Shown here: positions 1 to 14,300 of the stretch, piece after piece
Layout of the letters: each line of letters opens with the position of its first letter
Numbering within the stretch: position 1 is the stretch's first letter
Assembly: GCA_034620365.1 (NCBI GenBank)
Contig: JAQGEQ010000299.1
Location: forward strand, 62,001-126,000
Direction of reading: 5' to 3'
From: Pegea sp. RAD2-039
Taxonomy: Eukaryota > Chordata > Thaliacea > Salpida > Salpidae
Length of the DNA: 64,000 nt
The notes under the pieces: model-generated
The model's input: the letters and a program-made list of their open reading frames with translations, nothing else
The model's database searches: none
What the model was told of the DNA's origin: nothing
Made by a program: the position numbers and the translations under genes

Positions 1-3000
1 TGAAACTTATCAAAATTAATTCCTTTCTAATCGATAGTTTTCGGTGAAAAATTTGCTTCAAATAAATAAATATCTCCAAAAAGTTGGTGTTTTATGAAAT
101 CATTCATCTTCGAATTCTTTCTAACCAGCAAATGTTGCTGATTACAAAACTTTTCATCTTCAGCAGTTGATTTGATGTCGAAGTTTCCCTTTCAACTAAT
201 AATTAATCAAAATTTCATAAAATTGAATTTTAAAAACTGAAATGAAATTTAAAATCTGCAAAAATGTTGTATTTGGAAACAAGTTTTCTGCAAATGAAGC
301 TATATATAAAATGTAAGCAAATTAATCACTTTTAAAATGATGCAAACTTTCAAATAATCAGAAAGTATTGCAAGATATCAGCAATTTTGCTCAATTTGAA
401 GATATTTTATGAATGAAGAAAAAGTTCCCCGAAACCACGTGACCGTTTGAATCCAAGAGATCAAAAAAAGTTTTTGAATTTCAACAACATCAGTTTTAAT
501 ATAAACTTTTATCCTTAAACAAATATCAACAATCGTTTGATACAAACTAATTGAATATTAGAAATAGATTCATATAATAATATCAGTTTATCGTAATTTC
601 AAATGTTATTTCAAACTCACAAAAGTTTTAAAACATTTTCTATTTTTTACTTTTCTTTTGAAACTAACCATCAAATATCATACAATTTCAACGAGATAAA
701 AACTTCAAAACAGATTTTTATGTAACTAAATAAATGAAAGTTGTTTGGATTTAGTGAAATAGGAACCAGCAGTAAAACTGCTTTGTTTTGAGTAAATGTC
801 ATCCTTATGTAATATATAAATCATGATGCTTTGTTATAAATATAATCCCTTTTAGATAAATACTTTTGTATCTTTATTTACATAAAAATACTCCAACTTA
901 TTCTTTAAGTTATTTATGGAATAAGTTTTTATTGTGAATAATGATCTTCCTACTTTTAAAATCTTTCAATGTATTTCACTGTTAATAATTATTATCCATC
1001 AAACAATATTTATAATTTTATTAATAAGCCTAGCAAATATCTAAATACATGATTATTAACTTATAAAATATTTTAAAAACCAAAATATTATCTGAAATGA
1101 TTTTGTTAATCTTAAAAGATATAAAGCTTTAAATTATAGAGTTTTTATTTCAAGGTATTTTAGAGACATCAATATTACTTTGAATGAAATTTAGATATTG
1201 ATTAACATTGTTCATTGAACAACAAATTTCTTATATAAGAGAATTAAAATTAGTTCAAGGAAGAAACAAATAAGAAAATTGTAATTGTTTTTAGGTATAC
1301 AGTGACCTTTAAAAACCTTCAAACACTCAGATACTTAAAGAGAATATGTTTTCTTACCTTTAAAAGATTAAAAAAAAATCATTTATTAAAATGAAATATG
1401 TAGAAATTGTTTCTTCAATGATATATTATGATGTATATGTGTAGAAAAGAACTCACTAACTTAAAGAAAACTTTTCAACATTCATTTAAAAGAAATTTAT
1501 TGAAAAAGTTTTTCAGTTTTATTATAAAATAGTTTTTTAACGACCAATTATGTTTTAAAAATAAAAAAGATTTTCAAATAGTTACCAGTTCTTTTATAAA
1601 AACCTTTTTTACCTTAATGGATAAATAAAACAATAAATTGTTTATATTATGAAAAGTTTTTTGTTTATAGATTAATATTTATTAGTCATTTCTTAAAAAT
1701 TATATAACAAGTAGATTGAAATGGTTTATTTTTACATAAAAACGTTTTTTAACTTTAATATTTGTCAAGAAAACGTCACAAGTTTGTAAAAGTTTAATGA
1801 AATAATTTCTTAACAAAAACGTTTTTAATCTTTATAAAGAAAAATTCGACTAATTTGGCTTATATTCCTAATTCGTTTTATAGATAACAGTAAATTTCAA
1901 GCTTATGTCAATTAGAAGTTTTATGAAAGTTGAAAATAAGCGATTAAAAAGTATCTTTAAAGTCTGTGGTTGTTGTGCATCAATGACTAACGTTTTCGGT
2001 TTATAAGTTATTTCATAATAATTACTGACAATCAATAACATAATGAGACGCTAAATATTGTATAAATTTAGTAAATATTGATAACATTACTTGTAAGCTT
2101 GCATAGTGTACAAAACCATTTTCAAAATTTTCTTTCTAATGCATTAGATCAAACAAAAATGTTGCCGGTAGGTAGAGCTAGAGAGAGACGAGGCAACTTT
2201 TACTTTGAAAACTGAATAATTTGTTTTTATTAAAATGTTTCAACTTTGAAACGAATTGTAAATCAGTTTAAAGTATAAATAAAAAAGGCTTTTATTCGTT
2301 TATTTATTCTACAAAATAGGCAAAAAATTAAAATTAGTTGATATAAATTCATATTTGTGTTAGCAACAGGCTGAAAATGTTTCTATCAAAAAATGACAAG
2401 TTACAAAATTGATTGCATTTTGTTGTTTATTAAATCCTTACTAATAGTATAATGTAAAAGTAAGTTGAAATTTGAATATTAGAAAGTTATTCCTTAAGCA
2501 AAAAAATTATTGCTTCTTAGTTTATAAGAATAATAATTATACAATAATAAAAAGTTATTTCTATTAATTTGTCTATTGGCATCTTTTCTTTATTATATTG
2601 CAACTTTAAATCAAAAATATATTCTAAATATAAGTGTATTGTAAATATACAAATTAATCAATTTTAAAGTTAAATTTAAAGGTTTGATTGTTAATATTTA
2701 TTTGATAAAAAAAACTATAATCTTTAATTCGCATAAGTTTGATATTAATTCTTTGTTTAATTAAGTAAAAGTAGTTTTTAAAACAAATTATTTCAAAGCA
2801 TTATTATAAAAAGTTTGAATAAAATATTACAAAAACCAAGTCTTTGATGAAAATCTCTTAAAGTTTGTAATTAAGATATGATGTAAAAAAAAATACGATT
2901 TCAACAAAAACGTTAAAATATTCACTATATTAAGCTGATATTTACATTATTTGCAAAAATTATTATTTACATTAAATACAAATTTTGTAAAAAGTTGATA

Positions 3001-6000
3001 GTACTTTACCTAACTTTAAAAAATTGCTTATAGAGTTATAAAAGTGAAATTACATTTAGTTTAATTTGTTTAAGTTTCTAATTTACTTAAAAGATTTTTA
3101 AATAGTGTTTAGTTTAAAGAAATAATAAGCTTGAACATTAAACAGTTTAAAAATATACTTTTATAATTTTTTGAACTATCAGACACTTAATATTTTGTTT
3201 ACATTTTTTAATATAGTAAAGGGAACAATATTAAAAATAGAAGTTATGACAATTGCATGTTGAGGAGAAATGATTTTTATTTTTAGCAGCAATTAGTTTT
3301 TACAATATCAAATTTTCATTCATCTTTTTGTAGTTTTAGGAAATATTTTTATTAGATCAAAAAGTTAAACAAATTTTTTGGATGGAGTATTTTTTTAACA
3401 AGAAAAACTTTCCAGGCTATTTTTCTAAATAAATAAATAGAAATCTATTTAAAACTAAATTTGTTTAGTGACGTTCGTAAGAAAGTATGAAATCTTTTCA
3501 AAGCTTTTTGTGTTTTGTTTATTCTAGAAGGAAGTCAGGTAAGCAATTCTTTAAGTTTAGTTAAAATTTGGGTCAATAGATTACGACATTTACTATTTCC
3601 ATTATTTGAAATGCTTCTTATTTCTTAGATATTTTATTTGTTTAATATTTGACATATTAGCTTAAGATGAAGATAAGTTTCCAGTTTCTTTTGTAATATC
3701 TCTAAGAAATATTTTGTAATTTTATTCTTTATTAAATTCAGTTGTTATTTATTTGTTTTTTATTTGCTGTTTTTACAAAATAAAGGAAAGTTCTTTTTTA
3801 ATTAAGAAATTCTTATTTTTTAAAATAAAAATAAAATTTTTGATATCTTATTTTAAGTACCTTAGTTTTTAATTCTTATTTTAATATAAATCGGTTTATA
3901 AGTTAATAAATGTTTACAATATTACAAAAATATATAAAAAAAAGTCCTTAAGCTTATTTAGACTAACTGATGAATAAATTAAATTCGTTATTTGAAAACT
4001 TTCCCAAAAGTTACTATTCAAGCCAAGACTTCTCTGAAAACTAATTTTGTGCATATCTTATCTTATTATAGTTTGTTTATATTTATTGATTTTTTAAAGT
4101 TCTGTATTTGAACAGATGTCTAATGACTTGTGTCAATAAATATACATCAATAATGATGTTATAAACAAAGTCTTGATTTTAAAGTAATCTTCTAATACAA
4201 CGATGGATTAAACAAACAGCTAATCAATCAAATTACTTACAGTTGAATCTAAATTGAATTTAATTAACTATCTTTCAAAAAACATAGTTAACCTCGTTTA
4301 ACTTCAGTTAATAAAAGCAAGATGGATGTTAGAGATTAATAATTTGTAACACAAACGTCTGAATATTTTCAATGATATTTTTATAAGTAGTTTATTAGTA
4401 TGTTACAATTGATCATTAAATAACTTCAAATACTTACATAAAAATCAATATTTAGAAAGATTTCCTCAATGAATAATTCATTATCTTATCTTCTTATCTG
4501 TTAAGTTAAAGATGCTTGTTAAAAAATTAGGAAATAGCTACTACCGTGTATTCGCTAAATATTTAAATTATGATTCAATCTGATATTGTTTACTTTTGAG
4601 AAATTCAAAAACTTTAAATTAATCTTCTTGTGAACATCTTCATATTGATCAGTTACATTTCATCAAAAAAATCTTTTTTATTTTCAAATCAACAAAAGTA
4701 TTCTTATTTTAATAAAAAAAAAGTTGTTAAGGAAAATTTGGATTTTTTTCAAAAGAATATTTTGAAAAAAAAAATTTAAATTTATTTTATTTGACAGCAG
4801 AATCATTTTTGTAAATAAATTAATTCGAAGATTTCTTTGGGACTTCAAAAAATTAATCAGAAAACTTCTCTTTTTATCTTCATAGGATTTAAGATCCAAA
4901 ATTATAAAAGCTTTAATTTGAGGAAAATTGAAAAAACCAGCAAAGATACATTTTCAGTTTTTTAGTTAAAAAATAAACTTTCAAAAATGTTTTGAAAGTT
5001 GCAGCAAAAAAATGCGCAAAAAAATCGATACTTTCAAAGATTTGTTTGAAAAAATGAATTTGGTAATTTAAAGTTATTTAGTTGAAGTAATTGATGAAGA
5101 AAGACTAGATGGAGGTTTAGGAGAGGATAGTTATCTTAAGATTAAATTATGAATAAGATTAAAGAAATAAAGTTTAAGTGCTTGTTGAATTTAAATAAAA
5201 TTTGAGATTTTAAAATTTATTTTTCTGGCAATACTACAAGATAAACATAAAAAACAAAATTAAATAATTTACATTTTGAAGGCGTGTGTTTGAATTTACT
5301 GAAATTTAAAAATTGAGATGTACATCTTATGTTTTATAAGATCTTTCTTAATTCTATTATTTTTTGCCAGATAAATTAAATAATAGAAATCAAATTATAT
5401 AAGTTGATATATTATTGTTTAGTTTTTATAAAAAACTTATTTCAGAATGTTTAAAATAATTTTTTTAAGTTGAGTGAAAACCGTTTAGAAATCAGTGAAT
5501 TATATTCCTTATATGGCTGATTTCTCAATTAAATTCATTTCTTTATAAACACAAGCTGCAATTTAAATAACTTCAACCGATAGCTCATATTAGTTTTCAT
5601 GTTTTGAGCTTTTTTTTCTTTTTCCCTTACTTTACTGGAACGTTGAACAGTTTTCAGATAAGACAACTTGCTTTCATCGTACTTGTTCTTGTGCTTGTCA
5701 GTTTAGTTCTTTTTTTACAATGAAAATTTGAATGCAATCTCTCTAACCTCTTACAAACTGTAGCTGATATTTATTAGTTCAGAAAGTTATTTGTTTATAT
5801 TATTTCATAATTAGAAGCAAATTGCTTTGAGAACAATGTTTTAAAAACATTTTAAATTGAATTTCTAAACTGTTATTATTTGCTATCAAACAATTACAAG
5901 ATATTCAGCTGTTTTGATCATTTGAATTTTTTCGCTAAAACAATCTCAATTATGTTGAAAATATCAAAATTGTTGACTTCTATATTTTCAGTTATCTTAA

Positions 6001-8389
6001 TTTTAATCGATGAAAAACTAGTGTAGCATGTAGTGTGGATTATATAAAGTAAATTTTTTCTTATTATATTGAATACAAACAGTTTTTTGCTTTATACAAT
6101 TGATAAGGTTTACTCTTAGCATACAGAAATTTAATTGAGTTTACAGCTACTATTGGGTGTTCTTTTTATTGAATTATAAACTTTTGAACACTTTCGTGTG
6201 TAAAAGCTGTTCTATTATATGATGTTGATACAATTACACTGAGGTGTATCTAGAAGTCTCTACATGTCAACTTTTAACTTAGAACATTATGCTTAATTGT
6301 TTATATAATCTTTGATGTGAATGTTTTTTCACAGACTTTATAAGGAGAAAGTCCAAGAAAAAGTTTCATAGATAAGAAAGTAGAGATAATTACTGATGTA
6401 TTGACTTTAAAACATCAATTATTTTCTTGTTAACCGTATTTTAGTTTAGTTTTCGAATTTTGTTTTAGCCCAATATGTCTTGAAAGGTTGTCAATGAAAG
6501 TTTAATGAAGTAATCTTTAAAAACATCTTCATCTTTAAGGAGAAAGTGAAGTTGATTTTCTAATTCAAAATTTTATTAATTGATGATAAATTTTGTAGAA
6601 AATTATCAGATTTTTTCCTAAACCTTTTTATAAGATGAAATAAAAAAAATGAGTCTAGAACCAATGGTAGTGGAGGTTGCCTTAGGGTATGAAACGTAAT
6701 TCAGATTTGAATCAAGTTAAGAAAGATACAATATTTATAAAACTTGAAGTAATGTAGACTATTAGGTAGCTTAGTTAGTATGAGTGACGCATACTTTGTT
6801 TATTTGTTTAGTTTTCAGTTACTTCAAATGTAAATGTTTAATTTTTGTGAGCTTAATAAAATTTTTTTTCAATTTTTTTTTAATGATAACTTTAAGAAAG
6901 TTTAACTTTTAAGATAAAGTTTTTAAAAGAAGTTTATTTTAGGTAGTTAATGTTAGATCAAGCTGCTACATCTATTTAAGGTTGCTGTCCATCTATCTGC
7001 CACCTTCTCAAACTTTTTTTCTTACTAAAGATAATTTTCAGCTAGTAATTTTAAGTAAAAATTTTTTTTTACTTTTTTGTTTTCGTCACGCTTACAGACA
7101 CAGTCATGCATGACATTAGCATCAATTTTCGGCATTTTTATATCTACAATTTTTGCTCAGAACTTTCAGATGAACTTTCAACGTTTTCATCCACATAAAA
7201 ATTCTAATTTATATTTTTGTCACACTCTGCCAGTAGTCTAGCCGTCGTCTATACCAAGTCGACTTGTTTTTAAATGTTGTTAGCTTAGCACTTAAAAACT
7301 CAAAATAACTTTTCGAATAACCCATAATTGTCTAACCGACCAAATAACTAAGTATCAGAAAATTTTTGGTGTAGCTATTTGTAAATATTAGAAGGTCGAT
7401 TTAGCTCTGATATCTCCAAGTTTTTGTTGTGCTTCGTAGCTGTAAAATTGGTTTTATCATATTTTGGGGTTTTGGTTTAAATCGGTTTTAAATTAATTTC
7501 AAGTAGAAAATAGAATCATAAAGATTCTTATGACAAGTTCTTTGTTAAATTGGTTTAATATTAGTTTTTAGTTCTTTTAAACTTTTAGTTAACAAATTTA
7601 TCATTAAGTATTTTATTTTTAAAAATATTCTTTAAAAACAAATTCTATTTTCTACAAACGTTCGATTGAAACAAATAAATAGAAAATAAAAAGATTATTC
7701 AATACAAATTTTAACAATAATATTGATACAGTTTAAAGTATTCTCTTTTCTTGTTTACTATTCAAGAAATGACGGATTGTATAAATAAAATCAATATTTA
7801 ACAACTAAATAATCAACAAGATATTTGTTAATAAAAATGTTGGTTACAATTAGAATCAGACAAAAGAAATTCGTTTAAAGGCAGCTACAAATTTAGCAAC
7901 ATTTTCTTTAGAGATGACGTTTGTAAATGATATGAGTAATGATATGACATTTGCTCAAATATACTTCCCTTTTTTTTAAAGTTTACTTTATGCCAGTAAG
8001 ACCTTTGTTAGAAAAGTCACTTTGTGGTTCAAGTTAAAATTTTTAATAATATTTATATTTTTGATAAGTATTTTTTGAATATACAAATAATTTACAAAAA
8101 AATAGTAGCCACTAAAACCTTTAATCTTATTTGTAAATGTCAATTTATTATTTTATGTCAAAGATTTTAATTTTAGACTTTTTCTTGACTTCCAAATTAG
8201 ATTATTTTGAAGATGAGAAAATTCTATTTGAAAAATTTCTCAATGAAAGTCTTTTTTCTTCTTTTTTCTAATTTCATTTCGAATTTTGAATATCTTGTTT
8301 CGCGAACACTTTCTTCTACTTTCGAACTTTGTAGACTTCAGTATAACAATTGTGAATTTATTATCAGATTTTAATGATTAATAATTAAG
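1..8389. other. Non-coding region upstream of the FGD-like gene
   Basis: I see no gene here. The sequence is strongly A+T-rich with stop codons in every frame at short intervals, and the only longer open stretch (about 4.68-4.90 kb, minus strand) translates to a Phe/Leu/Lys/Ile-rich composition expected of random A+T-rich DNA. The last kilobase (about 7.08-7.27 kb) is a little richer in G+C and could hold promoter elements of the gene that starts at 8390. No tRNA-like B box, tandem array or mobile element was recognised. Confidence 0.6.
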
Positions 8390-11300
8390 ATGCCGATGGC
8401 AAGTGATCATAAGAAGAGTCAATCCTATGAAGGCAAGACTCTCAACAGATTCAACCAGAGTCCTGTGAAGATGATGAAACAAATCTTTGAGAATGACTCA
8501 GAAATGAAGAGATTTTCGAAATGTAGAAGATCAAATTCAGTCCAGACTCCTTCATATGTCCCAAACTACATCAAGTCAGTGGAGTTAGAAGAAGTTGAAA
8601 GACCTAGATCTTTGTTAACTTCTACGGATGAGATGAAAGATGACGAAAAATCATTCTGTAATCGTCTTCAATTCTACAAGAGATATGAAAATAAAGTCAG
8701 AGATAAAATGGAGTCTTCTGAAAACTCTCGGAGGTTCTCTTCAAGAACAAGTCCTACTCTGAGAAGACTTCAAGAAAGAAGATGGGAGAACAAAATAGAT
8801 CAAAATAAAGGTAAGATAAATTGTTTGGTTTTTTTTATCCTAAAAAATTTTGAGAATTTTTCGAAAAGTTTTTCTTAATTTTCTGATCTGAAATTTTATG
8901 AATGAAAAATTGATGTCATTGAGAAAGATCTTATCGTTTGAGTTTAAAATTATTTCTAATCTTGATCAGTTACTAATCAGAAATAACTATTTGAATATTT
9001 GGTAATTTGTCGAAAATAAATGTTTTTTATTAGAAGTAAAAATTATAAAAAGTACAAAGTTTAATTCTAATCAAACTGAAAAGATATCATCATCATCAAA
9101 TTCAAACTTTTATCTTCTTATCAACAAATTTACCTCTTTCACAAATGAACTCAGTGAATTTATCAGCTGCTAAAATAGAAAATTAGAAAATCTTTTTCTT
9201 ATTTGTTATTAAAGTTTTGAAAAAAGAAATTGAAACACTTTTTGAAAGTTAGTTTGATTTAAGTTGAGATTTTTGTCACGTGCTTGTAGCTTAGATATTT
9301 CGATCTCTCTTACTTTTAAAGTCATTCCACAAACGCTACACTCATTCAGCCTGACTCATGGCTACGTAACTAAATCTCATTTTGAGGTATGACCAGTACA
9401 GACGGAAATGATGATGGTGTGAATAAATAGAGATCAAATGAACAGTAACAAGTTTCATCTAAAATTTTTATTTCAGTATCTTTGCTGTTAGTCTGTTTTT
9501 AGGTTTTCTTTTTATTCACTTTTTATGTCTGAATCTTTTGTAAAAATAAAAGTTAATTTTTTAGTTTAATGTAAACTGTCTGTGATTAGAATTTTTTTAA
9601 CTTTTAACTATTTATTTTTTATTAAGTTTTCCAAACTATTTTAGTTATTAATTTCTTTTTATATATTTTATTGCTTTTTTTAAACATCATGTGTTAGCGA
9701 TTTATCAAACCAAATCATCTTTCAACAAGTCTTAATATAAAACCTCAAATAAAATTAAGAATCAAAAAACGAAATTTTTCAATAAAAATTTAATTGTATT
9801 TTTCACAATTAATTATTAAGATATTTCTATTGACAATCAATTGCTGTGAATCTATTTTAAAAATCCTTTGTCTAGTTAAAGAGCAAATAACTATTGTTAA
9901 TAGACAAATTTCCATTTAATTCTATTTTGTAGCAACTTCTGAAAGCTTTTCATCGACGTCAACAACTTTATGTCGTAATTTTATTGTTTCTACTTTTTTA
10001 CAACTTGTAAAACATATTAGAAACTTTTGGAATTCAAAGATATCCACTTTTGATAATTAAACTCAATTGGTGGTTTCCAAAAACTTGATTTTTTATTTAA
10101 TGTCTTGATAAACTGTTATTGATAGAAATACTAATAGATGAAACACTATTCAAATATTTACAGGAATTTTTGTTTTAATAAATTCAAGATATGCTTTGAT
10201 CTATGATAACAAATATAGAAAAATATTTAAAAATACTTAACAATTTTAAAAGTAAAATTTTCTTTCTGAAAATTCACTATATACTGCTGAAGAAACAACT
10301 GTAAGTTGATGTTACATTTTATGAGAATTAAAAGAAATTTTCTAAGATTTTTAGGATTTTTTAATCAATTAAGCTTTTTCTACTTTGCATGCTTTTTTTT
10401 GATAATAGAAAAACTCTAAAAGAATTTTTTATTAGTTTATAAATCAAATTGTAGTTATCACTTTTCAATAACTTTATTATAATTACTGTTTAAAGACTAA
10501 TAAATCTAGAAATAATAATAGATTGTTTTCTACAAAAATCGATCTTATTTTTAAAAAAACTGATAGTATAAGCAGTTTATTAGAAATTAAATATTATAAT
10601 TTCATAAACTGTTTTATGTTAGCTTCAATGTTACTATTTTAACCCACTTATGACTTCCACTTATTTTTTATTATTAAAAAATCATTCAACGAGTTTGTCT
10701 CAACTTAAAACGTTTGAAGTTGAACTTTGGTGACTAACACCAATCTAAACATCTATCTGAAACTTTTGAAACTACTAAAAGTTTTAACTCTTAAAATAAT
10801 CGAATTGTTTAAAAATATTATTACAAAAAAAAGCTTTATATAACTTCATCTTTCTAAACTTTTTGTTTCAAGTTTTTCATTTTGACGTTTAGAGTTTAAT
10901 TTGAGTTTTAGTGAAATTTTATGAGTTCAAAATATATTAATTCAAATATTACTGTGTTTTCTATTTTCTCATTTTGAATCACAAACTATTTATTTCTACT
11001 GTTTACAAATAAACTTTAACAGGAAATAGATTCAATTGATTTTCATATCAAGTCAATTAACGATTTGGTTTAAAAATAATTTGAAGGTTTAAAGAAACAA
11101 CTTTAAGTTAATAAAACAATTTTCTTTTCTAAAGCATCATAAAAATTCAAATGTTTATCAACTTATACACTATCTCTTATTTTGTTTTATTAAGTTATAA
11201 ATCTTAAAAATTCTTTTAACTTTATGTTGAAGTCGTCTCACTTTTCATTAAGTTATAAATCAATTAACAGATTTTCTTTTTCTTAGAAGACTTCTTATCA

Positions 11301-14300
11301 GTTTCTCATAAACCATTCAACTATTTTTTACTTATCAACAAGCCTTTCTTTAAGTTGCTTTAAAGATATGAATTATTTTTTAATAATCTTTAAATAATAT
11401 ATAGTTATAAATTTATTCTAGAAAATTAACTTAGCATTTTTCAAACAACTTAACAAACTTTTTGAACAATACCAGATTATTTTATTAGTTTAAACAACTT
11501 GGATTACTTTTTTATTTTAGTTTTCACTTTAGGGTAAAACCCGGTTTCAAGTAACTTGTTGTCTGACCTTATATTTTGTATCTACTCAACTGTAAACATA
11601 ATTTTAGATGTTCTAGCATATTGGGTTTTCCGTTTTATGACGTTTAAACTTATTTCTATCTTTCAATTTTACTAGTTTTTCTCTTCTATAGAACTGGTAA
11701 TGTTTCTATTTTTAAAATAAGTTTGATGTTTTTTGATGACAACAAATTATTTTACTTCTGAAGAATTGAGTTCAATTTTGTGGTAAGTAAAATTATCTTA
11801 CTAATTATGTTTATTTATTTTTTAATATATATTACAACTGTATGGTATTAAAAGTGAATATTGAATATTTACAACCAGTTACTTTTTACAAAGTAGAAAT
11901 TGGACTTTATCACCTAAACAATTTAACTCAATTTAGCAAAAGTTCAACTTTTTATTATTTTAAGAAAGTATTTATTATCACAAAAAATAATTGATTTAAA
12001 TGTAAAATTATCAGATCTAAGAAAGAAATATTTTTTTTTTCAATTTTTGTTATTTCCTATTTTCAACCTTACTTAAGACGTTTTATGAACAATTTCTGCA
12101 GACTCCTTTTAAAGAATTATCTCAATAATTCATTCCATCTGTTGTATTAGAAATCTCTTTAACTGCAAACTCAGTAGTTTTTAGAATATTATTTTCTACT
12201 TTTATATATCTGGACGATTTTAACTTTTTATAAAGTACAAAAGTACACTTGAAATAACATTTAAACACGAGTATCTTAAGTACATGCAGAATTTGACTAA
12301 AAATTTGGTATTCAGTCGTTAACTCTTTTATCATTAAACATGTTTCCTGTTTAGTCTAAAAACTACAATTTTACAATCAACTGGTTTTAATATTTCCTAC
12401 TTTGAAGAGTTTACAAAACTTTTTTGAACTTGCTAAAGTTTTATTTCGATTATTTTAGAAATAAAGTGAAGACAAATCACTTTGCAAAATATTGAAATAA
12501 GAATCTGCAGATATCTTCAACTTCTTTTCCAGACTTTTATCCTATTTGAATGTTGATTAAACTTAAAAGCTTTTATCTTATAAATGAAGAAATAGATTTT
12601 ATCTACATCACAATTTATGTAACAAACATTTCGTTTAAATGTTGAAAATCTACCCGAAGCTACTTTAATTTCACCTATTAATAAAAACTTTTAATAATTT
12701 TTATTACGCTAATACAACCTTTATTTAATATCATATATTAGCTTTTATGTTGGACACAACTAAATCTTATAACTTTCACTTTTATTTGATAATTAAAGCT
12801 CAATATTTGATAGAAAATTGAATTGAATTTCTGATTATTTGTTATCAATCAACTTTAGATTGAAATGTAGTAGAAACGAACTTGCAAATAGTAGGTTATC
12901 ACTACGACCTTAAATCAATTGTTCACATTTAAACTATATAAGTCGAATACTTCTTGAAACGATTGGTTTGCCTTTTGGCTTGGCCAAAACTTTTTTTCAA
13001 TAGTCGTGTATAAATAGCCAGCAAAGTTTCTATTGCATTTTGTTTCATTCAAATTTTATATCAGAAGCATTTTTATTTTTTCTTTAAGCTGATGATTCAA
13101 AACAGTTTTTGAATGTTTAGTTTCTTAATCAAAGCTTTTTAAGCTAAATCTTTTCTACCGTTTTTTGAGACTTATTTAATTAAATTTTGATTGACAGGTC
13201 TTTAACTTTTTTTTTAGTTTTATCCAAAAATTATTCTATAAAATTAAAGAATCACTTTGAAGTCAGTGGATGTTTACTTTTGATTTGCCTATTTGAAAAA
13301 GTGTTGAATTTAAGAATATTTTGTGACAAGTGCAACACGTGTAGTAAATATATTTAAACTTGAGTTTTTATCAAAGTCTTCACAGCCAAAAGTACTTCAC
13401 CTGCTAAATTCTCTTGTGAATATATGATGCAATCATATCAAAGAACAATTGTCTCGTTTTGTTTTAATGTATCTGATCTTATTCTTTAAGCTTAAGTAAG
13501 GCAAGAGATGAAATTAAGTAAAAGAAAATTTAAAGTTTTAAAGAAGATTTTTAAGGTTTTTCAGAGATTTATTTGTTATCTTGAATATATTTCACTTTTT
13601 GGCTTCAAATTTTGATTGAAAAACTTCTCATTTTTTAAGAAAATTTTCATTTTTATTCAATTTGGTTAGTATTACATGGGGTCTTATTTGCAATGGTGTT
13701 AATTCAGTTTAATATTTTGTTTACAAATGCATCATAAAGTCGAGCAAACAGTTTTAAAGTCATAAATATAAGAAGAGTAATAAGATATTGTTCTTTCATT
13801 GCTTTTACAACCTATTTACAAAATAATTTTTTTCTATTTTAACACTTAAATTTACAAAAAAAAACATTTAGAAATTTCTTTTCAGATCGAGTTGTAATTG
13901 GCTTCCTGTGTTAAAATTTACAGTTTTTTAAGTTTTAATACTAAGAAGCAGTTTATTTGCTTCTGTCATGTCAAAGTAATTAAATACTAACTTAAAAATG
14001 AAAATTAGTCTTATTATCTAAAACAACTTATTTTAAAATTTGGTTGTAAAATTTCAGAAGAACTAAACACTGTTTTAGTTAAATTCAAATTAAGTTTTAC
14101 AATAGATAGAATTACTTTAGGAGTTTTTCAGCTTTTGTTTCAGCAGTCTTCAGTATATTTTCAAAGGAGATTTCTATGTAATTGGTGATGAAAGTAATTT
14201 TATTAAAGATATATTTTACTCCAAGTTTGTTTCAAAAGTAATAAAGAATATTCAGTTTCCAACTAAAAAAAATTGAAACCAATACTTTAAATGTAATTGT

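Noticed and set aside
4684-4899. 71-codon open frame on the minus strand
   Set aside because: Composition is almost only Phe, Leu, Ile, Lys and Asn, as expected from poly-T/A runs; no motif, no splice context, no neighbour.
12122-12334. 70-codon open frame on the minus strand inside FGD intron 1
   Set aside because: No protein-like pattern and no acceptor/donor pair; chance open frame in A+T-rich DNA.
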